A stretch of 64,000 bases of DNA, from positions 19,576,465 to 19,640,464 of the forward strand of contig NC_081145.1 in the NCBI RefSeq assembly GCF_958295425.1. The letters run 5' to 3'. The DNA comes from Solea solea. Its lineage: Eukaryota; Chordata; Actinopteri; Pleuronectiformes; Soleidae. Positions within the stretch are counted from its first letter, which is position 1. Every line of letters begins with the position of its first letter. Position numbers and translations under genes: made by a program. The notes under the pieces were generated by a model. The model was not told the origin of the DNA. It saw only the letters and a list, made by a program, of their open reading frames with translations, and did no database searches. Of this stretch, positions 39,601-50,235 are shown one piece after another.

Positions 39601-42600
39601 TATAAAGAGTAACAGGCATCTCTGGCATACAGTCAAGTTTGAATTAAGAGTTGGACACTGACCAAACTTAACTGTAAGGATGATTTCTGAGCCCAACAAG
39701 CTGCTGGCACACAAGTTTTGGGTTTGTCCTCAGGAAATTCTTCACAATTTGATATATCTTTTTAATAATTTGCTAAATATTGTTTTTTAAAATATCAAAA
39801 GAGTTGTGAGTTTGTTAGAAGTCAACTTTATACAGCCACTAAATGTAAAGAGAACAGTTACTGGTGTAAACACTGAGGCTTGTTGCCTCATACACCCACA
39901 GCTCCACAATGACTTCATTAAGCACTTTGCTTCCATTAGAAAACAGCGGCATCTATGGCAACACACCACACCTTGACTGTGTAGAGAGCAGACAGAGGGC
40001 TTAAACATGAATATACCTTTTGCTCATTAGTTCTGTAATTTGAAGGTTTTCGACAGCTTATCCAAACAACGTCTACAGTTACGTGTTTGTGTCACCAAGA
40101 CACTCAAGTGAGGAACAACACCTTTTTCCAACCATCAGATGTCAATTTAAAATAAAAACAAATACATAAGCAAAGAAAAAAAGTCAACAAGCACATACAT
40201 TATATATTAATGAATTATTTGTTCTATGTTTTAGATTACCCACTGTGCCAAAAAGTCTTCTCACGCTGTTCGTTCATGACACGGACTAAATTAAAGCTGA
40301 TGATTCGTAACTGCATTCAAAGAGTTCCTGCCAGGTTACACAAATCGGTAGAAGGCATCTATCATAAATAAGCACATGATCTGTAAACACCTCTGCAAAT
40401 AGCTTGCAAGGCTTTTGGGAACACGTCTCTTCAGCGTTTTGAGTTACAGACGAGTTCTCTCAAACCAGACATGATGGCAGCCGGCTGACACAGACAGTGG
40501 GACTGCTCAGACGGGCATTTTCGATTCACTTTCATTCTGTTAAATGAGAAATATAGCCCGACTTTGCCTCCAAAGCGTCTGCATTTTTACTGAACCTCAC
40601 ACCTTTTCTTTCTTTTTCTTCACATTCACCTTGCATCAGGTCGACAACATATTTGCATGCAAACATTGGCATATTTAGAGCCATGCCCCAAAGAACAACA
40701 TCAGACTCAAGTAACCACATGTTTTGGTGAGAGTGAGAACTGAAGATAAGGCCAAGACAGGGCTCAATGAAAACAAAGCTCACTATAATCACGTCTTTTC
40801 ACCTGTCCCATCACCTTCTTGGTGCAGAGGCACACATCACATCACCTCTTTCTTCTTTAAATAGCAGACCTCTTGTAATTTGCCATGTAAAAGTGCATGA
40901 AGTCCTCCGGTTGCAAAACAAACCTGTTTTGAAAGTTCACAAACGTCAATCACAGTGGCGTCCACTCATGTGCACCATGCTTTTTCATCTTTAGTTCTCC
41001 AAATGGAAACATAATTTATATCATATACTATTGAAAAAGACCTGAGAATAGCAAATGAGAGCATTAACTACTTAGACCAGCCCCGTGGTGGCTGACTGCT
41101 ACCACCTACTTCCAGGGCTTCTCTTTTCAAAGCGGAAGACTAGTTCCATTTTTATGTATTTTTATGTTACAAATACTTGATTAACTGGTCAGGAGAAAAT
41201 ACTTTCTATAATGTAGTACAATATTTCCCTTTCAAATGGATTGTTGAAATGGTCCTTAGGATCTAGGAAATCCCAATCTACATTTACAATTAATTAAAAA
41301 AATGAGAATCAAAAGAGTATAGTGGTTACTTAATGTTAATAGTGTAAATATAAACTGGGGTACTTTGTTGTTCTGGAGATGGAAAAAAAAGAGCAGTAGG
41401 AGCCACTGCAAAATATATTAAGTGAAAAGGTCTCCAGAGAAGAGTTTCTCTTCAAGTACAGCAGAGACACAAAAGGGAAAATAACTTTGTGGAGTTAACA
41501 GGTAGTACACAGATGGGGAGGAGACGCCCAGGACGTGTCAAGATGTCAAGGCCCGCTTTTCTTTTTCCATCTTCTAATTTAAAAGACAGACAGAAGAGCC
41601 TGTCCCTGATGGAAATGCCAGATTGTTTTGAAAGGCAACACTCTTGTCCTGACATTTCAGCCACCCTCTCAGCAACCCCCGCCCCACCATCCTGGCCCAT
41701 GATGCCACTCGAGCTGGAGAGCTGTGCCCTTTAGTCCCCCCCCCCAATAGGTTAGGAGGTCACCTATAAACAGAATATAGGTTATGTTTTTAAAAATGGT
41801 GGATGTGATGGGTGAAACAGACTGTGGTGCAGCCCCCCTCTCAAACCTGGGCTACACTGATGTGCTGGAGAGATGCAGTGACAATTTAAGATGCCAAGTG
41901 CGTCACACATTGATTCTGGAAGGAGAGGTGTGCGTGTGTCAAATATTTTTACCATTACTTTCAATGGATGAAAGCTTTCATTGGCAGTTCTGAGATGTTA
42001 TTTTGAGAACAGATTCTGGTTAATTGTTTGAGGGATCAACATCCCACATTGGCTGACTGCTGAAGCAGAGTTTGGCGGACAGCCCATGAACACACGAGTC
42101 AACCGAAACAGGAAGTGCTCCAGCATGTCCGCCAAGGAAGGCAAAACACGCCAGACCAACGTCCAACAATGTAAATTCCTTTTGAAATAATGGAGAAAAA
42201 AGAGACTCTAAATCATCAACACAAACAAGCCTATTGGCTTATTGTGAAAACTGTGTTGCTGCAGTCAGCAGGAAAATAAACAAGTATCCTCAGTTCTCCT
42301 CCTCTTTGGAAGTTTGGCAGACCAGTGTGTCGGAAAGATGTCGAGACAGAAACAGGAAAGGCACACGTGCTCTGAAACCTGAGTGCGGATGGACACATCC
42401 CTGTCCTTTAACCCTGGACAACTAGTACAAAACACTGAGGACAACAAAAACAACCAGACCACTTCAGAGATCCAAAACATCCAAATACTACAGAAAATGT
42501 ATCATTAAAAAGTGCCTTGGTCACACTGCATCTTTGTAAACAGGATTTATATTGCCGGTATATGTTAATGCAAATTTAAATAGTCAACCGTAAGTCAAAT

Positions 42601-45600
42601 AGTTATAGGGATATTTTAGTCTGAACAAAAGGGGTGGAGCAATAGTGATACTACTACAATTACACCACGTGGTATTTACTGTGTAGTTACTGTATGATTA
42701 AATCCCATGAATAAACTACTAGGTTCTGAAACGTAATTATGTTATTTACATACATGTCTACAGATATGCAGATCACTTGTGGTGCTTTTAGCTTTTTGAT
42801 GAAATGAGGGATGATAACCACTTTCTGGTCATTAATCTTGTTAGGGTTTAGGTACTGAGAGTAAACTGTGTGAAGCTTGTTTAAGGGCTCAGGAAAAGTT
42901 TTCTTTTGAGATGTTTGAGCTACTCAAGGGAGAGTCACCATACACTGTAAATACACTCAAATAAAAATATCTGAGTTTATGATCTGCATTACAAGCTTAA
43001 AATACAGTTATTACCTTTTATTTCAGATAATATTTTAATTTTAATTTATAAAGGTTTATTTCTTTGGCTTTTTGCTGTTAAATGTCAAATTTAGCTATAG
43101 CACAAATAATTAGGCTTTTAATTAAATAGTTAATTAAGTGTAGTTAAGTTCACTCACTCACTCATCTTCTACCACTTTGTGATGGGGTCACACCATGGGC
43201 AATATGATGATTATCACAACCAGGAAAAGCCATCACAGATACCTTATCACGATATGATTATATCCAAAATCTAAGAGACCTCAAGTTACGATATAGATAC
43301 AATATCTATATATTGCCCAGCCCCATGAACAAGTAAAACAGTTAATGGCTAAAGCTTGAGAAGAGACAAAAAAACAGACGAGAGCGGAAGGTAGGTTGCA
43401 CTGCTGACATTCATTTAGATGGAATGTATTACCTATTAATAGCGCAACAAACCACCACTGTACAAGACATACTAGACATACTAGGGCTGATTGTACTCAA
43501 TTCCATTGTAAGTCGCTTTGGATAAAAGCATCTGCTAAATGACATGTAAGTTAATGTAATACTATCTGTACCAGGTGTTCTCTCTTGCTACTGTAAGTAA
43601 CAATTACTATACATTTACGAATGTAAGACACCATGTTTTCAATACTGATTATTATTGATTAATAGTTTCAACCTATTGTTTCGTCCATGAAATTAAGAGA
43701 ATAGTATTGGTATAGTCAGTCAGTCATCATCTACCGCTTTATCCTCTGCCAGAGTGTCGCGGGGGGTGCTGTGCCAATCTCAGCTACATCGGGCGATAGG
43801 CGGGGTACACCCTGGACAGTTCGCCAGTCCATCTATTGGTATAGTACTGTGTTTAATTTAATCTTGCCTGAATAAAATGGCAGAAGCCATTAATTAAGAA
43901 TTAAATCTATTGAACTGGTGATAAAAAATAATGGCAGATACAGATGTAAAACAGATACTCTATGGCTTTCATTTTCAGTGAGATGTGTTTATTTCAAGCT
44001 CGTCTGTTACTCACTTTTCACTTGTATGTGCATGCTTGAGAATCGCAACATTGCCTGCAGTCAACTTTTACAGTCAAGTTGACAATTTCAGATGCCTGCT
44101 GAAACTGGTATCTGAACTGGCCTTGCAGGAAAAACTCAGGAGTGCTCAAAACCTGAAACGTCCAGCAACCACAGCTACTACTGACAAGATCAGTATGACA
44201 GCCACTGTATGGGACATTTACACGTGACAGTTTCATAACTCAGTTTAGACAATCCAACTGTGTCTGAGCAAACACATCGCTGTACTCCTCACACAAACAC
44301 ATTCCTTGCTTGGGAAGTGTACCAGCAGCATTGGAGAGGGTTATGCAACCGGGCTAATGTAGGCCATTTGATGCCTTCAGCTGACAGTTCCATAACAAGT
44401 CAGAGTGCTAATAAAGTCAATGCATCAATGAACCTCTCTCACTTTCTCTCTGTTCTTGTCAGATGATAAACCCATGGGACAAAAACAAGACTCACATCTT
44501 TGTTTCTGTGCAGAAAAACAATGACACACAGGCTCTCTTTCAAACTTAACTCAAGCATGTCCAGTCACCTACAGCTAACTACTGAAGATGACTACAGTAT
44601 GTCCTGAGAACCTTCACATGCTATTGCTAAAGAAAACAATTGTCTTAAGACGACTTAAAAACAAATCCTATGGTCTTCTATGGTGATGCAATAGGACAAC
44701 ACCTAGTTCAAAAATACAACACAGCACTGTGGAGTCACAGCAAAGGTCTCAGGGTACTGCTTTCTTCAGAACAGTATTTGCATAACCGCAGACAATCGTA
44801 CAGTAAACAAAACTGAAAGCAAAATTGCAAATTAATATAATGTAACAGCAATAATGAATAACTCACAAACCCATTCATATCAATGTGTCTAATAAATGAG
44901 CTGTGACCAAAACAGTGACACATTTAAATTAAGATTACTTAACTTCACTTCATTGGAATGCTCCCTAACTGTAGTGTGAACTTTTTACTTTGTTGTTGTT
45001 TTGTGTAACTGGAGGCAGGCAAGATAAGAATGTCATCAAATGTCCTGAATCTGACACTAAGATAACAGACAGGTCTTTTAATGTCAATGTTTAAGAGGGC
45101 TGAAATGATTAGTCAATTAACTAATTGCATGGAAACTTAAGGACAACTATTGTTATATTTATTTGATTTGCCTACGATAGTAAATTATAAATTAAATTAA
45201 ATAAATTATAGTTTTGTAAACAAAAAACATTTAAGGACATTGCCATTGCGTGGTTCGAGAAACAGTGACTGACATTTAACACAATCTTCTGATACTATAT
45301 GGACAAAGTTATTGTAGTTTTTTTATTTGATATTTTCTTATTTGTTGACTCCTTTATGACAGTAAACTGGACAATTGGTGGTCCACTTTCAGACATTTGT
45401 CTAATGGACAAAATAACAAAACTAACCGATTAATCGAGGAAAAAAGAAAGTTTAACTGCCCTTTATCAGCTGAGATTGGCACACCATCCGGTGGAGAATA
45501 AAGCGGTAGATAATGGTTGGATGGAGGAGCGAAATGAGTTGCAGCGCTAATGTGCAGACTACTATGACTGCTATTCATGTCATGTTTGTTGATAACTGTC

Positions 45601-45815
45601 AAAGTCCGGTGCTTTGTTTATAAGTTGTTTTCCTTCCTACGGGTCATTTAAAGCTATTTTAGTACAAGTACAAAACTATTTGAAAATGTTTTACCTCAAA
45701 GCAAAAGCAGTCGGTGCTAACCAGGCTAGCTAACGTCAACAATAGCACTTCTCGTTGAACACTGTTGTTGTTTCCAGGAGAATATTAGCTCCTACCTTTC
45801 CTCGGCGTTCAGCAT
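36620..45815 (-). CDS. oaz2: Ornithine decarboxylase antizyme 2, with +1 programmed frameshift
   Basis: Antizyme binds ornithine decarboxylase monomers, blocks the enzyme, delivers it to the proteasome without ubiquitin, and restrains polyamine uptake. Coding exons on the minus strand are 45,815-45,796, 39,184-39,036, 37,867-37,695, 37,238-37,153 and 36,753-36,620 (TGA at 36,622-36,620). All junctions are GT-AG with matching phases once a +1 shift is made at 39,117. ORF1 has 29 codons, [14 protein letters not shown] to GPLWCS, then UGA. The shifted frame starts [14 protein letters not shown] and runs through [47 protein letters not shown] and [14 protein letters not shown] to [14 protein letters not shown]. 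The product is 186 residues; human OAZ2 is 189. [14 protein letters not shown] and [10 protein letters not shown] point to OAZ2 rather than OAZ1. The start is chosen by alignment with human MINTQDSS. Intron 1 is 6.6 kb. Confidence 0.97.
37868..39035 (-). other. oaz2: oaz2 intron 2
   Basis: About 1.17 kb between the frameshift exon and exon 3, bounded by AAG/GTGCCT and AATCCAG/GAT. No repeat or other gene was recognised. A T-run lies near 38,860. Confidence 0.9.
39062..39111 (-). promoter_or_regulatory. oaz2: 3' stimulatory RNA pseudoknot of the antizyme frameshift
   Basis: Three bases after the UGA, stem 1 pairs CCCUC (39,111-39,107) with GAGGG (39,079-39,075) and CCCAC (39,105-39,101) with GUGGG (39,085-39,081), with a single A/C mismatch between them. 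In the stem 1 loop, GAUCCC (39,093-39,088) pairs with GGGAUC (39,067-39,062) downstream, forming stem 2. The geometry matches the vertebrate antizyme pseudoknot. Pairings are read directly; folding is inferred. Confidence 0.92.
39115..39120 (-). promoter_or_regulatory. oaz2: Antizyme +1 ribosomal frameshift site UCC-UGA
   Basis: Read on the minus strand, ORF1 ends UGG UGC UCC UGA. The context GGTGCTCCTGATGCCCC is the near-invariant antizyme shift site. High polyamines make ribosomes pause at the UGA and slip one base forward, continuing with GAU (Asp). Only the +1 frame links exon 2 in phase to exons 3-5, which confirms the need for the shift. Confidence 0.97.
43147..43326 (-). mobile_element. 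LINE tail relic next to a short gggcaatat/atattgccc inverted-repeat element
   Basis: At 43,147-43,185 actcactcatcttctaccac is a minus-strand copy of the aggataaagcggtagaa tail. From about 43,194 to 43,326 a separate element begins gggcaatatgatgattatc and ends atatctatatattgccc. Its ends are inverted repeats and its interior is rich in cacgatat. This is typical of truncated fish hAT-like elements. Confidence 0.6.
43499..43560 (+). mobile_element. SINE 3' tail
   Basis: The segment gtaagtcgctttggataaaa followed by gcatctgctaaatgacatg is the stereotyped 3' region of a very common fish SINE/LINE tail. Confidence 0.75.
43716..43833 (-). mobile_element. LINE/SINE tail, best-preserved copy of the aggataaagcggtagaa family
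   Basis: Read on the plus strand it runs catctaccgctttatcctc, gtcgcggggggtgctgtgcc, gcgataggcggggtacac, cctggacagttcgccagtcc. It ties together the shorter relics at 18.2, 19.8, 45.5, 46.4 and 57.8 kb. An RTE-type LINE 3' end is likely but not proven here. Confidence 0.75.
45092..45436 (+). mobile_element. Degenerate hAT-like repeat (gattagtcaatta / ccgattaatcg type)
   Basis: It begins agggctgaaatgattagtc and ends near aaccgattaatcgagg. Inverted gattaatcg-like ends and an interior with tttcagacatttgtc resemble an abundant teleost non-autonomous DNA transposon. A related copy is at about 59,085-59,276. Confidence 0.6.
45465..45530 (+). mobile_element. LINE/SINE tail fragment
   Basis: It reads cagctgagattggcacacc, then gagaataaagcggtagata and a ggttggatgga tail, in the family best seen at 43.7 kb. 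Confidence 0.65.
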
Positions 45816-46032
45816 GATAGCTTCGAGGAAACACGGAGGCTCTTTGTGTGGTTTCTGACAGACAACGCAGCAAAAGTAATGTCGAAGAGAAACTCCACAG
45901 AGAAGTTCAACATCCGTGAGACAAGACCCAGCCTTGCTCAGGTAAAAAAAAAAAGACGAGTGTTTAGGAGGAAACACAGTCAACTGGAACATGAACAGCA
46001 GACAGACTGCGAAGGATCGAGGAAGAACAGCG

Positions 46033-46040
46033 TATTTATA
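46033..46040 (-). promoter_or_regulatory. oaz2: oaz2 TATA box (with CRE-like site at 46,072-46,079)
   Basis: On the minus strand TATAAATA lies about 220 bases upstream of the antizyme start codon, predicting transcription from about 46,005-46,010 and a 5' UTR near 190 bases if unspliced. TGACGTAA, a CREB/ATF-type variant, lies 31 bases further upstream. Both are motif calls without experimental support. Confidence 0.5.
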
Positions 46041-46208
46041 GCTGCAGCCGGGGACCGAGGATCATGGGTAATTACGTCACACATTGAAGAGTTTTTTTTT
46101 TTTAAACAAATTCATTAAACAAAACGGTTATAATCAATCACATGTGTGTATACTTTTAAATACACACCTTATTCACATTTACTTTAATACTGACAGTTTA
46201 ATTAAATA

Positions 46209-46315
46209 GGGGTGGGAAGCAAAGTGTACCTCAGGATATGATATGATATACAAATACAGGGTCCATGATACCAATAATATCACAATACAACAATTCTGTG
46301 AATAGGCTGTTAGTT
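46209..46315 (+). mobile_element. Partial copy of the cgata-rich repeat
   Basis: It begins ggggtgggaagcaaagtg and holds ccatgataccaataatatca followed by acaattctgtgaatag, matching part of the 5.1 kb element in the same orientation. Confidence 0.65.
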
Positions 46316-46365
46316 GTTTCCAAAATAAGATTTAGGACCAGAGGGGATCGAACTGTCAGGCTAGT

Positions 46366-46445
46366 CCTGCTGAGATTGGCACAGCGCCCCCCGCAACCCT
46401 CATGTGGTTGAGGATAAAGTGGTAGAAGATGGATGGATGGATGAA
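46366..46445 (+). mobile_element. LINE/SINE tail fragment ending in ATGG repeats
   Basis: It reads gagattggcacagcgcccc, then ggataaagtggtagaaga, and terminates in tggatggatggatgaatgg. Confidence 0.75.
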
Positions 46446-47326
46446 TGGACCTCGAATGTTGTGAATGGTGCCCAATAAAAACATTTATTATCATCATTCA
46501 TATCATCGACACAATTGTTTCTTTTTTCCAAAAGACATACAATCACCTAAAACAAAGCCACACAGATATTAATTCAATTACATAAAAATCACAGAGTTGT
46601 AAAACTAAAGTTGTAAAGGCAACAAGGAGACCATAGTGACACACAAAACAACCACACAGACACAACAAAATGAAATATGAAATGAATGAATCAAACGTAT
46701 ACTTTAGCACTGAACTAGAGAAGCTTGGCAAACCAGACAAACTTTTGGTTAAAACAAATCAGAAGCAAGTGTGAAGCAGTGACTGTGGCTGTTGTGTGGT
46801 GGATCCATCAAATGTGGGACCATTAACCCAACAACCCTAACAAAGTGAAGCAAGGACATTTGAAAAACTAAAAACAAACTGAATAAACTGCCTCGAAGCG
46901 ACCACCACTCTTGCTCTACCTCTGACAGTCTTTCCCCTGCTGTTGTCACCTCTTGACCCAGACTCTTAGTGTGGACCTGAACATAGACACAGTTATGTAA
47001 GGAGGGATGGAAAGGGAGCTCCTGTGCCAAGCAGATCATCAGATTAGTAACAAGATAGCAGACCAGCTACTTGAACTTGGCACATGGCAGCATTAATGTT
47101 GGCGGTCCAGCTTGCTAGGGGACATGGGGTCAGTGCCACCTGCCAACCATCATGGAACGGCACCTTTGTGATGTAAGTGAGAGTGAGTGAGAAATCCACT
47201 GAGGCAGTCTGTGTCATGGAACGAACACCAGCACTGATACTTGAGTGAGTTACAGTAGGATGGGTACTCATTATGTACTCGTTTATTTATTTATTTATTT
47301 ATCAAAGACTAAACTATACAACAGTT

Positions 47327-47650
47327 AAGGCCTGTACATACTCCACAAGAACAGGTAATTGTGCTCACTCTCTCCCAGGGCTGCTAGAAAAGAATGACAT
47401 CATTCTTTTCTTGCAGCTTGTTCCTTGCACATCATCTAGACAGAACCTTTTTCTTGTGCGGTGTCCGACAGCTATTGTGTGATTAGCCAGAAATTTGAAG
47501 TGGGCGTGGTTAATGTGGAAATGTTATCATTCCTTATGAGCACTTCCCAGGAGTGCTGCACTGGAGCTTCTCATGCCGTCTGAAATGTCCTGGCCAGAAC
47601 TGACATTGTTCTTGTTCTTGCCACCCCGAGAAAAAGAGTGTACAGGCCTT
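47327..47650. mobile_element. Short TIR element with apparent 5-bp target duplication
   Basis: The left end is AAGGCCTGTACATACTC and the right end, inverted, is AAGGCCTGTACACTC. The 324-bp element is flanked by CAGTT on both sides (47,322-47,326 and 47,651-47,655). It encodes nothing. The 5-bp duplication does not fit hAT (8 bp), Tc1 (TA) or piggyBac (TTAA), so the superfamily is open. Confidence 0.75.
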
Positions 47651-48342
47651 CAGTTCCGGCCAGGTGCAAGCAAGTCATTTGATTGGATGAGAAGCATTCC
47701 ATTAGTGGGTAACTTGTAGTATCACAACATGTCTCGGGTGTGCATAATAATCAATAATTACACTGTCTGTCTAAGTCAGAAACTAAAGTCATAAATAAAT
47801 TGGTGGTGTGTGAACACAAACACAATACAGTCACACAGTGTGATCCAGGAATTATAAATTATGCCAGAATAACATTTGAATTAAATTATGAATGGTCATC
47901 GTAAGAGAGAGAGAGGAGAAGGAAAACTCCCGGTCTGTGTATTTGACACCTGTGGCCTTATCACAGCCGTGCTGACACTCAGTACTACAACAATCCCTCG
48001 TGTGTGATATTACTAGAACGTTTCAGTCACACTGAGACGACAAACAAATACTGAAACCGTGGTCAAATTCTTGGCCTCATTATTTGCAATGCAAAGAAAT
48101 GTGCTGAGATGCTGTTTCCCTGCATGCTGCCCTATTTGCATTGCTGTCTGTCTTAAACTCTGACGGATTATTGCTATTCCTGCCTACCCCAGCTTTAACT
48201 GTAATTCCTCTGAAACTATATGTCCTAACTTATGCTCTTAAGTAAAGCACAGGTGTTACTGATCACCTTAACGATGGCTCTATTCAGTTTGTGTGACTGT
48301 AACAACAGCAGTGATATTGCATTTATTAGGGGTGGGTCATAA

Positions 48343-48712
48343 TATATCTAAAGTAAACAGTCTCTGCCAGTTTCAATCGCCGGGCGTCACTACTTCATGT
48401 CTCCACACGGCGGTGCTGCTCAAATGAATGAGGGAAACTTGAGTGGTAAGATACCTGGCTGAAGAACAGGGAAGTTACAGTGGGATAATGGTGGAGAAAG
48501 CTACGCGATAGATGCCCCATCCACGTTGTCTATGTCGTGAATAAATAGAGAAATCCTGCACTTTTGACTTTTCACGGATGTTTTGTTTTCTTCAATTAGA
48601 CAGATATCGCGATGCATCGCTATATGATTGTCTTGCAATACACTGATTATCACAGAATCGTTGTATCGTGATATTATTGGTATCGTGGACCATGTATCGC
48701 GTATCGTGTAAT
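48343..48712 (-). mobile_element. Cgata-rich repeat, copy 2 (inverted)
   Basis: This is the inverted counterpart of 5,122-5,515. gatattattggtatcgtgga, caatacactgattatcaca and agagaaatcctgca-type segments appear in reverse order. It is also rich in tatcgcgatgcatcgc motifs. It carries no coding capacity. Confidence 0.7.
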
Positions 48713-49848
48713 GCGTTATGCATTGTGGAGTGTTTTTGCTTTTCTGCTCATAAACAATGAATGAACTGATTGTTGCTGCCGTCTTAAATTATCTGACATC
48801 ATGATAGTTACAGGTACTGACCTGTACTACTCTGACCTGTAAAAAAAAAAAGGGCCCACTCTTTAGTTTGCAGTATGTGTTCAGCGGCAGACAAAAAGCA
48901 ATCTGAGCCGATTGCTGAATCTCAGGTGAACAGTGAACAGGGCAAACTGTCCCTCAGCTGCCCTTCATGGACTCTAGCAGAGCATCACCGAGTTACACAT
49001 GAGATGCAGGATGAAAAACGAAACGTTCCTCCTGTTTCAACCTGTCTCATTGCTGCCGTTTGAGGCCGACTCCGCTGACCTGCTACAGTATTTCACTCCT
49101 CACACCGAAAACAAAAGACAGATCGTGTGAACAAACTGCACGAGACACTCTATCTCAGCTCTGAAGATGAAATATTCAGCAGGAGCTCAGTGGGGTCTGA
49201 CTGCTGAGAGTTATACAGACAAGAGCCATCACTGAGCTGAACTATATTCAACCCCCCTCCATGCCACTTCCTCTGCATAATTAAATGTATCATAATCTCT
49301 CAGAACTAGACCACTATCTGATTATCTTCTATCTGCAATAGTGCTTATCAAATTTTGCTCAATGACCTTAGGACGTTATGTGCAGGACGTGTGTGTTTAG
49401 TGTTTTTTTGAGGGTGTTGCACAGTTAATGACTATGAGTAGTAGTACAGTTACTACCAAAGCTTTAACGTGCATGACCAAAACTTTTCTTCTTGGAACAT
49501 GGACAAAATCAGAGCTTTATTATATAGATATAGTACATGAAGGGGAGAAATATATGAAAACTACAGTCACGATACAAGGTGCAGTCAGAGTTACGTTTCA
49601 TTTTATTTATTTATTTTGCTGTGTTTCAATAGTTTTCCCCCAATTTTCAAGTGATTTAAAGAAATATTGAAATGAAATCCAATTCTGCCGAGCAAATACT
49701 TGTAATTGCTAATAATGTATTTCCAAACAAACACTTTATGCAGTTATGCTATAAATGACATGAATGCAGCATAGCACATTTCTTCTTTTACTTTTTAGCT
49801 CTTGACCCAGTATGAGACGTTGATTTTACCTGTTTTTTATTTATTTTA

Positions 49849-49905
49849 TTGTACAGCGCTTTGCCTCATCTGGAAAGTGGTTTACAAATAAAGTTGGATT
49901 AGAAA
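49849..49905 (+). mobile_element. L2-type LINE/SINE 3' tail
   Basis: The sequence gtacagcgctttgcctcatc, then ggtttacaaataaagttgg is the typical 3' tail of fish L2-like elements. Confidence 0.65.
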
Positions 49906-49974
49906 CTGAAACATGCTGCATTTACAACTCAGTCCCACTTACAACCTGCTCTTGACTTGTTACGGCACATTATA

Positions 49975-50235
49975 TATTATCGCTCATTGTGATAAAAATC
50001 ACCTACAATATGTCGTGGTGAATTTCTATGATCGTGATAATCATGAATGGAGGAAAAACATGAATATCTTTTTACGTGACTGACATACAAATCTTGACCA
50101 TTAACCTCACCAACATACAGTCCTCATGAATTATTATGATCTATTTTTAGGATTTGTGTCCTACCTGCGATATTTCACCGTAATAATATTGTGAATCAGA
50201 ATCAGAATTAATTTTGTCACAATAATCGTGACGGG
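49975..50235. mobile_element. Degenerate cgtgata-rich DNA transposon relic
   Basis: The ends carry attatcgctcattgtgat and, on the right, ttgtcacaataatcgtgac, with atcgtgataatcatgaatgg inside. It resembles truncated fish hAT-like elements. Limits are uncertain. Confidence 0.4.

Larger units (their letters stand above)
39185..45795 (-). other. oaz2: oaz2 intron 1 (6.6 kb)
   Basis: Bounded by GAAAG/GTAGGAG and TCCCTGCAG/TTCC. It contains at least five transposon relics between 43.1 and 45.6 kb, listed separately, and no supported second gene. The overlapping frames at 41,452-41,734 on both strands lack splice context and similarity. Confidence 0.85.

Noticed and set aside
41452..41734. Overlapping open frames on both strands inside antizyme intron 1
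   Set aside because: There is no splice context, no recognisable similarity, and equal open length on both strands.
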